From Aneurinibacillus aneurinilyticus ATCC 12856 (GTDB taxonomy: Bacteria; Bacillota; Bacilli; Aneurinibacillales; Aneurinibacillaceae): DNA of 37,835 nucleotides. The position numbers and the translations under genes are program-made. The DNA is taken from NCBI RefSeq assembly GCF_000466385.1, contig NZ_KE952715.1:1-37835 (forward strand), written 5' to 3'. Within the stretch, counting starts at the first letter, position 1, and each line of letters opens with the position of its first letter. Below the pieces are notes generated by a model. The model ran no database searches. It was not told where the DNA came from and saw only the letters and a program-made list of their open reading frames with translations. Positions 8,112 to 17,022 of the stretch are shown in pieces.

Positions 8112-8449
8112 TAATGTACCCCCTGAGTTATATAGTTTTGATAATTAGAAAAAATTATATACAAGATAGAGACAGGTTGGCAATCCGTCAAAAGAAAAAA
8201 ATTTCCGAAACTTTTTCTTTCGGCAGTCGTCTGAGAGGGTGGAGTACGCTCTCAGACAAGAATGCCCTTTTTTTTCATATCTATAATAGGTACAATATAA
8301 AGAAAACAACATAGCTATTGACTACTATAATTCCCCTCCCGCATCCAATGATATGAGAGGGGATATGCTTTGCCTGCATAATAAAATGGGTAAGGCAAGA
8401 TGATTCCACAACAGAAATGGATGATTTTGATATGAGCGAGGAGCTGCTA
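8112..8449. other. Intergenic region with two hairpins
   Basis: No gene is visible. A perfect nine-base stem (GTCTGAGAG at 8229-8237 with CTCTCAGAC at 8249-8257) precedes a T-run by eight bases. A second, looser pairing of CCCCTC with GAGGGG lies near 8333-8360. The region must contain the divergent promoters of the SBP and RsbR genes. Confidence 0.4.
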
Positions 8450-9283
8450 ATGAGTAAAAGTCTACAGACATTCACTGAAAAAATTGTAGAGAAGCGCTAC
8501 GAATTGGCCGAACGAATCACACAGGAACAAAACAAGAAATACCCTGAGCTTGTTTCGCTAGCTGACAAATTGAAAGGGTTCCGCATTGATTTGGTTCAGC
8601 TGTACGGCGAAACACTCTCAATGGATGAAGAAGAACGCAATGTGCGTCTTATGGAGTGGGGGGAAGAAACTGGAACAGCATGTGCTATGCTCGGTGCGAC
8701 TCTCGATTCGATGCTGCATGAGGTCTCGCATTATCGGGTGGCCATCGGTGAAGTCATTCGTGACGAAGCTGAAAAAAGCAATCTGTCCTTACAGGAATTC
8801 TACGAGGTCATTTCCCGCTTCGATGCGATTATGAACGTGGTTGTTTATAGCTTTAGTTTGCCTTTCGTCCGCTATCATAATGAACAGATGAAAAAATCCC
8901 AGCTTGCGCTGCTTGAGCTATCTGTACCTGTCGTACCGGTTGCCCAAGGTGTAGCTGTGCTTCCGATTGTTGGTAATATTGATACACATAGGGCTAAGCT
9001 GTTAATGGAAGAGGCTTTGAAACGAAGTGCCGATTTGCGCCTGCACCATTTTATTCTTGATCTTTCTGGTGTACCAGTCATTGATACGATTGTGGCTCAG
9101 CAAATTTTTCAAATTATTAATGCATTGCGGCTTCTAGGTGTTGATGCAAAAATCAGCGGAATCCGGCCAGAAATCGCACAAACTGTTGTAAATTTAGGTA
9201 TTGATTTCAGCAGGATCGGTACATTTGCCAATCTTCATCAGGCATTGGCTTCCATTGGAGTTACTTATAAACAACAAAAGTAA
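8450..9283 (+). CDS. rsbR: RsbR-type stressosome co-antagonist with STAS domain
   Basis: A 277-residue protein. The N-terminal half (about 1-150) is helical with a non-haem-globin-like character, as in RsbRA paralogues. The C-terminal STAS domain (about 160-270) matches the family closely: VLPIVGNIDTHRA, then FILDLSGVPVIDTIVAQQIFQ, then GIRPEIAQTVVNLG. Thr179 and Thr213 fall at the positions RsbT phosphorylates in B. subtilis RsbRA. Stressosome complexes of RsbR and RsbS capture RsbT and control sigma-B or a substitute output. No rsbS, rsbT or sigB is adjacent, so it is a stand-alone paralogue. ATG8450 is preferred over ATG8417 because GAGGAG sits seven bases before it. Confidence 0.9.
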   Translation: MSKSLQTFTEKIVEKRYELAERITQEQNKKYPELVSLADKLKGFRIDLVQLYGETLSMDEEERNVRLMEWGEETGTACAMLGATLDSMLHEVSHYRVAIGEVIRDEAEKSNLSLQEFYEVISRFDAIMNVVVYSFSLPFVRYHNEQMKKSQLALLELSVPVVPVAQGVAVLPIVGNIDTHRAKLLMEEALKRSADLRLHHFILDLSGVPVIDTIVAQQIFQIINALRLLGVDAKISGIRPEIAQTVVNLGIDFSRIGTFANLHQALASIGVTYKQQK

Positions 9284-9286
9284 AAG

Positions 9287-9326
9287 AAGGGGAGACCGCA
9301 CATTTGTTAAAGCGCAGTCTCCCTTT
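9287..9326 (+). terminator. Terminator after rsbR
   Basis: AAGGGGAGAC pairs with GTCTCCCTTT across a loop of about 20 bases. Confidence 0.7.
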
Positions 9327-9555
9327 GTACGTTAGTAAGATTATCTATGGGCATCATAATCACATTTGGTAATTGGCTAAAGTATCATAATATAAACAGT
9401 TTTAAGTGCTGGAGTTCACTCAAAGCTAGCGAATTGAAGCTGATTTTCTTTAAAACAACACATTCAGTTATATAACAGTATTTATTTTTCTCTTTTATAG
9501 TATTACAATAAGAGTGTGAAGATTGTCTCTATTTCATCTGTTCTAGGAGTATCAT

Positions 9556-9810
9556 ATGCAGAAAAAAAGAAAAACAGGAGTGGATTGTATGGGTACACTT
9601 ATGCGTGCTGATTTCCATCATTTAATGCGTGAAGAGGCCAGCCGCCTGCTGTCGTATATCAAAAATGAGACGGACCAGAACCGGAAGTACCAACTGTGCA
9701 GTATGCTTCTCGAAATTTACGAAGAGTTGGATATCGATGTACAAGAAAATGCCTCATTTTGGGGAGATATCCAGATTAATTACCGAGATGTTGTCGGCCA
9801 TTTGTCATAG
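9556..9810 (+). CDS. Small helical hypothetical protein
   Basis: An 84-residue protein with no membrane segment. It is mainly helical and charged, with EEASRLLSYIKNETDQNRKYQLCSMLLEIYEEL as the core and an acidic C-terminal third. I do not recognise a family. AGGAGT five bases before ATG9556 supports this start, but AGGAGTG before the in-frame ATG at 9589 is equally good and would give 73 residues. A terminator follows, so it is a monocistronic unit. The 272 bp upstream (9284-9555) are AT-rich and hold no other gene. Confidence 0.6.
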   Translation: MQKKRKTGVDCMGTLMRADFHHLMREEASRLLSYIKNETDQNRKYQLCSMLLEIYEELDIDVQENASFWGDIQINYRDVVGHLS

Positions 9811-9821
9811 GCAGTACAATA

Positions 9822-9856
9822 AACCTTTTCCGTTTAGTCGGGAAAGGTGTTTTTTT
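9822..9856 (+). terminator. Terminator after the 9556 gene
   Basis: ACCTTTTCC pairs with GGGAAAGGT over a short loop and is followed by TTTTTTT. Confidence 0.8.
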
Positions 9857-10142
9857 ATGCTTGCTTAATAATTCTACAGCACAACGGTTATTATGGTAAG
9901 GAAGCCTACAACAATTCTATGTTCTGGCAGAAAAGGGTGGGTGTGTCTTTTTTCTTGTCTCTCATTACAAAGATATTATATACATACAACTGTCACGCAC
10001 ACTTTGAAATTTGTACACAAATTACACACAATTTATCTTTATAATAGATAAGTATATAAAAAACTTTTTAATACCGTTAATAGGGTTACCATACTACCAA
10101 CTTCAAGTAAAACACAAAAACTATTTACATAAGGAGAGAGTT

Positions 10143-11756
10143 ATGGTTGTGGCAAGAAAAGGCATGCAGTATGCAGGGTTGATTTGTTTGCTCCTGCTGA
10201 GTATCACAGGAGTATTCATAGGACCTGCATCCGTAGCAGCGAACCCGGAACCGGAGAAAACCGTTCCGGCTAAAAAAGAATATAGCCTGGCAGAATCGTC
10301 TCCGAAAGATGGTTCTTTGTTGGATGCCTCCCCAAAAGAGGTGCGGCTTATATTTAATGAACCTTTCAACATTGAATATACTACCATTTTTGACAATCGA
10401 AACAGGGAATACAGCACAGGGCGCTTTACAGTCAATCCGAACGATCCGCGCCAAGTTATTCTGAAACCAGCCAGAGAATTGGCGCCCGGTACATACGGTG
10501 TGGAATGGTACGGTAAAGCACCGGTATCTAACGGAAAGGCAAAGGAAATAAAGGGACAGCTTTACTTTGCTGTACAGAGCTTGTCTCCGCCTCCCAAAAG
10601 TGGAGGTGCAGGATTGCTTGAGCAATTAAGCGGTGAAACCTTGCCAGGCTGGATTGCTTTTTTCGGCATGCTTGTTTCGTTTGGAGGAACGCTGTTCGTT
10701 CAATTTATCGCACGGAATAACGATGTGCATAAACGCTGGCAATACTGGCAAATTCCAATTTATTTTCTTACAGCAACAGCCGTAATGATCTTGTTCTTCG
10801 TCCGTAAGTCTGCACTACCGGAAATTTCGATAAACGAACTGGCGGGATTGCATATCGGATGGGTACCACTCGTACAATTCCTTGTTTTCGCCCTGATTTT
10901 CGGAATTACTTATACCCGTTGGACTTTACCGTTTCTTGGAGCTATGCTGGCGCTAAATACACTGGTCGGTCACTCGAACTCGTCCGAATACGGCGGCTGG
11001 CTGGCTATGATGATGAATACACTGCATTTATTCGCTTTAGCCATCTGGTTCGGCGGTCTATTCGCCCTGCTGGTTCTGGCACCAAAAGAAGGTAAGGGAG
11101 CATGGTTTAAAGAAAAAGGCGCTGTATTCTCGCGTTGGGCCCTCATCAGCATGCCCGTTATTGTGCTAACAGGTATTGGCATGACTATTGAGTATATTCC
11201 ATCATGGAATGACTTCATCGGCAGCGCCTGGGGAATCTCGGTGCTTGCAAAATCTGGACTGGTCATCGCTATTATATTGCTTGGTTATATGCAAATGCAC
11301 TATATAAAAAAGGGAGGGGAAAAAGGGACTGTCTGGTTTGCGAGAAGAACCAAATGGGAACTCTGGCTTGGTATGGCAACTCTGCTCGTAGCCGCAGCGC
11401 TAGTTAATTTCATACCGCTTGCATCAGGCATTACTAATTCACCGGCCCAGCTAACCAAAGAGGGAGTAACAGCGCATATGGCCGTATCTCCATTCGTTTC
11501 CGGCTTTAATGATGTAAATATCCGCTTCGAGAATGCGCCTCCGCTTCGAGATGTGTATGTACGATTTGTAGGGTCATCGGAATATACTCCGGTAAACCGT
11601 GCCTTCGATCTTGGAGAGGGGCGATACCGTATCTCCGGCGATCAATTGCGCTCACCAAGCACGACATATATTCGTGTAGAAGCGATTGCACAGGATGGAC
11701 ATACTATCGTATTTACATTCCCGCCACGGGGCGAAGCTGTAAGCAATACACAATAG
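10143..11756 (+). CDS. ycnJ: CopC-CopD fusion, YcnJ-like copper protein
   Basis: A 537-residue membrane protein, the size of B. subtilis YcnJ. A signal peptide (about 1-32) is followed by a CopC-like beta-barrel domain (about 48-150) with SSPKDGSLLDASPKEVRLIFNEPF. Then come about eight membrane helices of a CopD domain, with LAMMMNTLHLFALAIWFGGLFALL and LVGHSNSSEY. A C-terminal extracytoplasmic domain (about 440-530) contains an AQDGHTIVF element. YcnJ-type proteins import or bind copper under limitation. The CopC domain lacks the usual ligands: the mature start has no HA-x-L histidine, and the S-x-DGH block is replaced by VSNGKAKE. The start was set by AAGGAGAG at ATG10143. A CsoR-like regulator is not seen nearby. 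Confidence 0.87.
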   Translation: MVVARKGMQYAGLICLLLLSITGVFIGPASVAANPEPEKTVPAKKEYSLAESSPKDGSLLDASPKEVRLIFNEPFNIEYTTIFDNRNREYSTGRFTVNPNDPRQVILKPARELAPGTYGVEWYGKAPVSNGKAKEIKGQLYFAVQSLSPPPKSGGAGLLEQLSGETLPGWIAFFGMLVSFGGTLFVQFIARNNDVHKRWQYWQIPIYFLTATAVMILFFVRKSALPEISINELAGLHIGWVPLVQFLVFALIFGITYTRWTLPFLGAMLALNTLVGHSNSSEYGGWLAMMMNTLHLFALAIWFGGLFALLVLAPKEGKGAWFKEKGAVFSRWALISMPVIVLTGIGMTIEYIPSWNDFIGSAWGISVLAKSGLVIAIILLGYMQMHYIKKGGEKGTVWFARRTKWELWLGMATLLVAAALVNFIPLASGITNSPAQLTKEGVTAHMAVSPFVSGFNDVNIRFENAPPLRDVYVRFVGSSEYTPVNRAFDLGEGRYRISGDQLRSPSTTYIRVEAIAQDGHTIVFTFPPRGEAVSNTQ

Positions 11757-11783
11757 ATAAGTCACCGTATTGTCAAAAAAGAA

Positions 11784-11810
11784 GGGCCGCCGCAATGAAT
11801 GGGGCGGTCC
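11784..11810. terminator. Terminator between the ycnJ-like gene and a convergent gene
   Basis: GGGCCGCC and GGCGGTCC pair across an 11-base loop with A-rich and T-rich flanks. Confidence 0.75.
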
Positions 11811-11815
11811 GTTTC

Positions 11816-12886
11816 TTATTCAAAAGCAGACGCGAGAATCAAAACGACGCGTTCTGGAGGCAACTCGCTTGCTGCAGGCTGATTATTCTCCGATAGAAAG
11901 GAAAGAACGACCGGAAAATTCCGTCCGCTTATGCTTGAGAACGGTGACAGCTCATGTGCCAGCATCCAGGTACCATTTGCCGTCTCAAGCTTTTGCAGTG
12001 TCCGCACAGCCGCTTCAAGCGGTTCGTATCCGTACATGTATCCGTTGGTGCTGCCATTGAATATAAAACCGGGGGCACGCCAGGAATGGGGTGTATCTGC
12101 CCACATATAACCAGGATACCATACATCATAGTACCATCCTTGCTCTGCTTCTGCTGACACAAGCTGGATTTTCTCCTTGTCCAGCCGATTGCGCACTTGG
12201 GGATGCAGCCACATATCGTCCTTGATTTCTTCGTTAAATGCCGGAATTTTTAATGTTTTTGCAAGCGAAGCTTTAACGAGTGTAGAAGGAATATGATAGT
12301 GGGCAAACCGGGCATGAACCTCCCGACGAAGGATACCGCCAGACTCGACCCGGTTCACTGACTGTTGCAGCGCTTCCATTCCTTGCACCACACGAACATC
12401 ATCCGTCCGGCCTTCAAGCAAGGAGAATGTTTGCTTAAAGCATGCCTCATATACATGCTGTGTATCTGTTTTTTTTGCTTTTAAGTCGTCCATTAGTACG
12501 GTCAGGCCTTGATATAGTATTTGGGCCGCATGATTACCCCAGTTGGAGAAATCACCCATCTCTGCAGCCTGGATTATTGTCTCCCGGTGCAGCATTGCCT
12601 GTTTGCTATGTACAAGAGTAAATACGGCGAGTACCCCATCGACATCTACATGGTTATTAATCGCCAGATCCCATCCGTCCGTATCATTTTGACTAATGAA
12701 GTTCATGCAGATTTCGGTTGAAGTATCGGCTGCATACACATCAGGGGTCGTGTTGGGAAGCCAGTGGCTAAGCTCCACGTCTATTCCGGGACGGAATGTG
12801 GCATCCGGTGCTCCATCCGTAAAAATCGTCCGACGGCTCACCGGACGTTCTGTCTTGCTGCCAAGAATATAAAAGTGGGGAATCAT
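11816..12886 (-). CDS. DUF6687-like conserved protein with DHH-like motif
   Basis: A 356-residue cytoplasmic protein. Near residues 77-89 it carries NNHVDVDGVLAVF, similar to the metal-binding DHH block of phosphoesterases, and later LRREVHARFAHYH and WYYDVWYPGYMWADTP. From memory this architecture belongs to a conserved family called DUF6687, found in Bacilli and Actinobacteria. I would not assign a reaction. The start is at ATG12886, behind GAAGGAGGA. A longer frame extends to 13057 but its extra residues look non-coding. It is convergent with the ycnJ-like gene and divergent from dedA. Confidence 0.65.
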   Translation of the reverse strand: MIPHFYILGSKTERPVSRRTIFTDGAPDATFRPGIDVELSHWLPNTTPDVYAADTSTEICMNFISQNDTDGWDLAINNHVDVDGVLAVFTLVHSKQAMLHRETIIQAAEMGDFSNWGNHAAQILYQGLTVLMDDLKAKKTDTQHVYEACFKQTFSLLEGRTDDVRVVQGMEALQQSVNRVESGGILRREVHARFAHYHIPSTLVKASLAKTLKIPAFNEEIKDDMWLHPQVRNRLDKEKIQLVSAEAEQGWYYDVWYPGYMWADTPHSWRAPGFIFNGSTNGYMYGYEPLEAAVRTLQKLETANGTWMLAHELSPFSSISGRNFPVVLSFLSENNQPAASELPPERVVLILASAFE

Positions 12887-13158
12887 GGTATGTATCCTCC
12901 TTCTTTTTCTTTCACAATACGCCCAAGTTTTAGCTTCGTCAACGACAGAAGAAGACAACAAGATGTACTTGCCTTCTCCTTCTTTAGGTGTAAAGGCATA
13001 TATTGGGGATAAAGAAAAAGGAAAACTAATGAAATAGTTGGATTTGATATATCCCATTGTGTTACTCTTAAAGATGGTATTGCAGTAATGGAGGGAATAA
13101 AAAGAGGTGGAGCAATGGAGTTATCCGTTGCTGTTCTTGTAGGAAAAGCGGGGATTAT

Positions 13159-13758
13159 ATGGAGCAACAACTGGGCGAATGGCTTGGTCATTACGGATAT
13201 ATCGGCATTATACTGGCTTTGGTAGGCGGTATTGTCGGCCTGCCGATTCCGGATGAAGTGTTAATGACGTTTGTCGGTTACAATATATTTCTCGGAAGAA
13301 TGGATTATGTGCTGGCTCTTGTATGTGCCAGCTTTGGTTCTATAACAGGTGTAACCGTTAACTATATACTCGGCCGCAAGCTTGGCCTGCCGTTTTTACG
13401 CAAATTCGGTCCAAAGTTCGGTATTAACAACAAAAAAATAGCTTATACTCGAAGATTATTCCGTAAATTCAACGCATTTTTACTGTTTATCGGCTACTTT
13501 ATTCCGGGTGCCCGGCATCTAACTCCATATTTGGCGGGTATCTCGAAGCTTCGTTTCTACAAATTTGCGCTATACGCATATACAGGCGGGTTATTTTGGT
13601 CATTCACCTTTATCACATTAGGGTGGAAGTTAGGGGAGAAGTGGTCTGTATTCGAACACCGGATGGTAGAATATAAACCGTATGTGATTTTGGCTATTGC
13701 CTGTGTGTTGCTCATTATATTTTTGTATGTAAAGTTTGTGCGCAAGACCAGTTCGTAA
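13159..13758 (+). CDS. DedA-family membrane protein
   Basis: A 199-residue protein with about five hydrophobic segments and the DedA/VTT signatures. These are GLPIPDEVLMTFVGY near the start, GSITGVTVNYILGRKLG at about 58-75, and FIGYFIPGARHLTPYLAG at about 112-130, with conserved Arg and Pro. DedA proteins are membrane transporters or flippases. Some flip undecaprenyl phosphate or phosphatidylethanolamine and affect envelope integrity. The gene is monocistronic with a terminator behind it. Which lipid this one handles cannot be told from sequence. Confidence 0.9.
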   Translation: MEQQLGEWLGHYGYIGIILALVGGIVGLPIPDEVLMTFVGYNIFLGRMDYVLALVCASFGSITGVTVNYILGRKLGLPFLRKFGPKFGINNKKIAYTRRLFRKFNAFLLFIGYFIPGARHLTPYLAGISKLRFYKFALYAYTGGLFWSFTFITLGWKLGEKWSVFEHRMVEYKPYVILAIACVLLIIFLYVKFVRKTSS

Positions 13759-13783
13759 TTCCATGGTCTCCTGCCGCACTACT

Positions 13784-13828
13784 AAAAAACCGGAACACTA
13801 TGTATATATAGGACATTCCGGTTTTTTT
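13784..13828 (+). terminator. Terminator after dedA
   Basis: AAAAAACCGGAA pairs with TTCCGGTTTTTTT across a loop of about 20 bases. Confidence 0.85.
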
Positions 13829-13935
13829 ATTATTTTTTGAGGGGTGCCCGGATGCATATATAAAGGAGGAAACATCTGGAGGAGCGCCGTCCTGAGCTGT
13901 ACTGAATCGGACGGGCTTTTCTACAAAAAATGAAA

Positions 13936-13964
13936 GGATGGAGAAATGTCGGATCTCCCCATCC
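13936..13964 (-). terminator. Terminator after the amidase gene
   Basis: GGATGG and CCATCC close a hairpin with an inner GAGA/TCTC pairing. Read on the minus strand it is followed by TTTCATTTTTT. It sits just beyond the amidase stop codon. Confidence 0.65.
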
Positions 13965-13971
13965 CTAAAAT

Positions 13972-15408
13972 TTAAATGGTGACAGAGGGGCGTTTGTTTT
14001 TCCATGGACAAGCTTGTTCAAGCTGACCCGCCAAGTTAAGAAGCGTTGCCTCGTCAGCAAAGCGTCCGGCAAACTGCATACCGATAGGCAGTCCTTGACT
14101 GCTCCATCCTAATGGCAGAGAGATAGCAGGCTGTCCGGTTGTGTTGAATAGGTTTGTAAACGGCGCAAATGTGAATACTTGTTTAGTCCACTGTTCTGCA
14201 TCTATTCCTGATGCGTTTGAATTAAGCTCACCAATATGCAGGGGAGGGCACGCTGTCGTAGGTGACAATAATACGTCATATTGCATAAAAAATTTTCCAA
14301 CAGATCTAGAAATCATATTTTGAATCTCTATAGCCTCCAAAAGTTCAGAGGCTTTCATCCTCTGACCAAGCTGGTAGCAGGCCCAGCTTGCTGTCTCAAG
14401 ATTTTCTTCAGAAGGGGTTCTTTTTAGCGCATTAGCTACCCCGTTCATCATCTGATGCAGATTAGCTGCCCAGATGCGGAGCGTGGCAAGAAAATGCAAT
14501 TCTTCATCTATCACAGGAGCAGCTTCAACCATTTCGTGTCCGAGTTCCTGACAAAGCTGTATTGTTTCGTGGAGAGCCTTCACGCATTCTTGATCTACCA
14601 TCGCACCATTAAGAGGCTTATCCATCCAGGCGATACGGAGTCGCCTGGGGGGCGATAGTACTTCCCGAAGATAAGAACGTTTTGGTCTTTCCGCCCACGC
14701 ATAGGAACCTATATCTGGTCCTGCGACAGTATCCAGCAATGCAGCCGTATCACGAACGCTTTTTGTTACCGCGAATTCAACGGCAAAGCCGCTCAGAAGC
14801 TCCCCGGAATCCGGTCCGTTCGGAATCCGCCCGCGTGTTGGCTTTAAGCCAACGAGTCCATTGCAAGCTGCCGGTATACGAATGGAGCCGCCACCATCGT
14901 TAGCATGAGCTAAAGGCACGATTCCTGCCGCAACCGCGGCGCTAGAGCCTCCACTTGACCCGCCTGCACTTTTTTCGATGTTCCACGGATTGCGGGTAGG
15001 GCCATGCAAAACGCTTTCCGTCGTTGAACTATATCCGAATTCAGGAGTCGTTGTTGTGCCAATGGTTACAAGGCCGACACGACGAAACCTTGTCATCAAT
15101 TCGGTATCATGTGCAAATGTTAGCCCTTCAGCAAGACGACTTCCTATATTAATAGGAACGCCGGCAGCATGCAGCCCCATTTCTTTTATAAGAAACGGAA
15201 CGCCCATAAACGGACCTGTAGACAATCCCTTGTTTATTTCCTCTTCCGATTGTTCACTTAGTACGCTAACAATCGCATTAAGTTTGGGGTTCAGCATTTC
15301 AATTCCTTGTAGTGCTATATCTTTGAGCTCCTTTGGCGTCACCTCTTTTTTTCTGACCAGTTCAGCAAGTCCCAATCCGTCAAATGATGAATATTCAGAT
15401 ATGTTCAC
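13972..15408 (-). CDS. Amidase-signature family hydrolase
   Basis: A 478-residue cytoplasmic enzyme with the full amidase-signature core. Lys75 lies in GVPFLIKEMG, the cis-Ser (about Ser151) in SAGGSSGGSSAAVA, and the nucleophile Ser175 in DGGGSIRIPA. The 24-residue spacing between the two serines fits the family. These enzymes hydrolyse amides with a Ser-cisSer-Lys triad. Without gatC or gatB nearby it is not the GatA subunit, and its N terminus is of the 6-aminohexanoate-cyclic-dimer hydrolase/aryl amidase type. The start is a GTG at 15406-15408, with AAGGAGG nine bases before it. The substrate is unknown. Confidence 0.9.
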   Translation of the reverse strand: MNISEYSSFDGLGLAELVRKKEVTPKELKDIALQGIEMLNPKLNAIVSVLSEQSEEEINKGLSTGPFMGVPFLIKEMGLHAAGVPINIGSRLAEGLTFAHDTELMTRFRRVGLVTIGTTTTPEFGYSSTTESVLHGPTRNPWNIEKSAGGSSGGSSAAVAAGIVPLAHANDGGGSIRIPAACNGLVGLKPTRGRIPNGPDSGELLSGFAVEFAVTKSVRDTAALLDTVAGPDIGSYAWAERPKRSYLREVLSPPRRLRIAWMDKPLNGAMVDQECVKALHETIQLCQELGHEMVEAAPVIDEELHFLATLRIWAANLHQMMNGVANALKRTPSEENLETASWACYQLGQRMKASELLEAIEIQNMISRSVGKFFMQYDVLLSPTTACPPLHIGELNSNASGIDAEQWTKQVFTFAPFTNLFNTTGQPAISLPLGWSSQGLPIGMQFAGRFADEATLLNLAGQLEQACPWKNKRPSVTI

Positions 15409-15532
15409 AGCTTCATGCCTCCTTTTTGTGAGAAAGAATTGCTTTCTATTTTTATTATTGCAAGGAGTGCCTACCTATCCAATTACTAAAAAGGAGTATT
15501 TTTAGCATAGTCTATTACCTTTTTAGGTGATG

Positions 15533-15562
15533 TTTACGATTGTTCTGTATAAAAGGTATACT
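15533..15562 (+). promoter_or_regulatory. Candidate promoter for the aminopeptidase gene
   Basis: TTTACG at 15533-15538 and TATACT at 15557-15562 with an 18-bp spacer lie about 45 bp before the start codon. Confidence 0.5.
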
Positions 15563-15606
15563 ATGATAACAAAGGTTTATATTACAAAAAAAGGAGAAGC
15601 GAATCT

Positions 15607-16836
15607 ATGCCTACATTTGAGCAAAAATTGGATAAGTATGCGGAACTTGCGGTAAAAGTAGGAGTCAATGTCCAGCCGGGACAGACACTGGTGCTGCAAA
15701 CTCCGATCACGGCCGCTGATTTTGCCCGTAAAATCGTGAAGAACGCGTACGAAGCAGGCGCTAAAAATGTACATATCGAATGGAATGATGAGGTCAGCAC
15801 ACGAATCAAATACGATTTAGCTCCTGACGAAGCCTTTACCCAATTTCCGCTGTGGAGGGCCAAGGGCTTTGAAGAGATGGCGGAAGAAGGAGCGTGCTTC
15901 TTATCTATTGTCTCAACTAACCCTGAATTGCTGAAAGGTGTAGACCCGAATCGAGTGTCCGCAGCGGCCAAAGCTTCCGGAAAAGCGATGGAAACGTTCC
16001 GTCGATACATCTCTTCGGACAAAGTAAGCTGGTCCATCGTAGCGGTACCTTCCAAGGAATGGGCCGCAAAAGTCTTCCCTGAAAAAACGGAAGAGGAACA
16101 GGTGCCTGCACTATGGGAAGCCATATTCAATGCTGTTCGTGTCAATGTCGAAAATCCGGTACAAGCCTGGAAGGAGCATAATGCTTCTTTGGATCAAAAA
16201 GTCGAATACCTAAATCAGAAAAAGTATAAGTATCTGCACTATCAGGCACCTGGCACGGATTTAACCATCGAACTCCCGTCCAATCATCTCTGGGTAGGTG
16301 GAGGTTCCACAAGTGAGAGGAACGTACCGTTCGTAGCCAATATTCCGACAGAAGAAGTTTTTACAGTTCCGCTTAAAGAAGGGGTCAACGGCGTTGTAAC
16401 GAGTACGAAACCCCTCAACTATGGAGGAAACCTGATTGAGAACTTCTCACTTACCTTTGAAAAAGGACGGGTCGTCGATTTTCAGGCCGAAACCGGATAC
16501 GACACGCTAAAGCAGCTTATCGAAACGGATGAAGGCTCCCATTATCTTGGAGAAGTGGCGCTTGTTCCGCACAACTCACCTATTTCCAATGCCAACATCA
16601 TTTTCTATAACACACTATTTGATGAAAATGCCTCTAACCATATTGCGATCGGCAGTTCGTATGCCTTCTGCATTGAGGGCGGAAAGAAAATGTCAAAAGA
16701 AGAGCTTGAACAAAACGGCTTGAATACAAGCATTACCCATGTGGATTTCATGATTGGATCTGCAGATATGAACATCGATGGCGAAACAGAAAGCGGTACA
16801 AGAGAACCTATCTTCCGAAACGGAAATTGGATTTAA
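15607..16836 (+). CDS. ampS: M29-family metallo-aminopeptidase (AmpS/AmpT type)
   Basis: A 409-residue protein, the size of AmpS and thermophilic aminopeptidases II/T. All expected co-catalytic metal ligands are present at the family positions: Glu250 (NIPTEEVFT), Glu316 (YLGEVALV), His345 (NHIAIGSSY), His378 and Asp380 (THVDFMIG), with Tyr352 as the usual active-site tyrosine. The N-terminal domain starts TFEQKLDKYAELAVKVGVNVQPGQ, also typical. The enzyme removes N-terminal residues from cytoplasmic peptides and uses Zn, Co or Mn. AAAAAGGAG precedes the ATG. The following truncated GNAT gene begins 19 bp later and may once have been cotranscribed. Confidence 0.95.
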   Translation: MPTFEQKLDKYAELAVKVGVNVQPGQTLVLQTPITAADFARKIVKNAYEAGAKNVHIEWNDEVSTRIKYDLAPDEAFTQFPLWRAKGFEEMAEEGACFLSIVSTNPELLKGVDPNRVSAAAKASGKAMETFRRYISSDKVSWSIVAVPSKEWAAKVFPEKTEEEQVPALWEAIFNAVRVNVENPVQAWKEHNASLDQKVEYLNQKKYKYLHYQAPGTDLTIELPSNHLWVGGGSTSERNVPFVANIPTEEVFTVPLKEGVNGVVTSTKPLNYGGNLIENFSLTFEKGRVVDFQAETGYDTLKQLIETDEGSHYLGEVALVPHNSPISNANIIFYNTLFDENASNHIAIGSSYAFCIEGGKKMSKEELEQNGLNTSITHVDFMIGSADMNIDGETESGTREPIFRNGNWI

Positions 16837-16855
16837 AAGGGAGCGGGGGTGTCCG

Positions 16856-16955
16856 ATGATGTGCATTCGCAAAGCGCAGGAGGCCGACATTCCAGCGATG
16901 CTGGCGATTTATAATCACGCGATCCGAACACCAACCGCAACCTTTGACTTGCAGA
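16856..16955 (+). pseudogene. 5' fragment of a PAT/BAR-like GNAT acetyltransferase
   Basis: Starting at ATG16856 after GGGAGCGGGGG, the peptide reads MMCIRKAQEADIPAMLAIY, then NHAIRTPTATFDLQ. This is the classic N terminus of phosphinothricin-type N-acetyltransferases: IR-x-A-x-x-ADIPA-x-x-x-IYN followed by TATFDL. The match stops at about residue 33, and the frame runs into an IS200/IS605-like hairpin and a stop at 16994-16996. About 130 residues, including the acetyl-CoA site, are gone. The gene was evidently broken by the neighbouring insertion. Confidence 0.75.
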
Positions 16956-16970
16956 TTTTCCGAACGGGAA

Positions 16971-16994
16971 AGCCCACTCCTTTAGGGGTGGGCT
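16971..16994. repeat. IS200/IS605 end-type hairpin
   Basis: AGCCCAC at 16971-16977 pairs with GTGGGCT at 16988-16994 around a TCCTTTAGGG loop. Stem-loops of this shape, with a CCTTTAGG loop, mark IS200/IS605 ends and the 3' end of TnpB guide RNAs. It sits at the break in the GNAT gene. Confidence 0.6.
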
Positions 16995-17022
16995 GAAAGT
17001 GAGGTTGGAACAGGAGTGGCTT

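Noticed and set aside
7495-8148. 217-codon plus-strand frame opposite the SBP gene
   Set aside because: It is the complement of a well-supported lipoprotein gene. The peptide is Ser/Cys/Ile-rich with no motif and no ribosome binding site.
8229-8275. Rho-independent terminator upstream of rsbR
   Set aside because: The nine-base stem is perfect, but the T-run begins eight bases after it, and no gene ends there on that strand.
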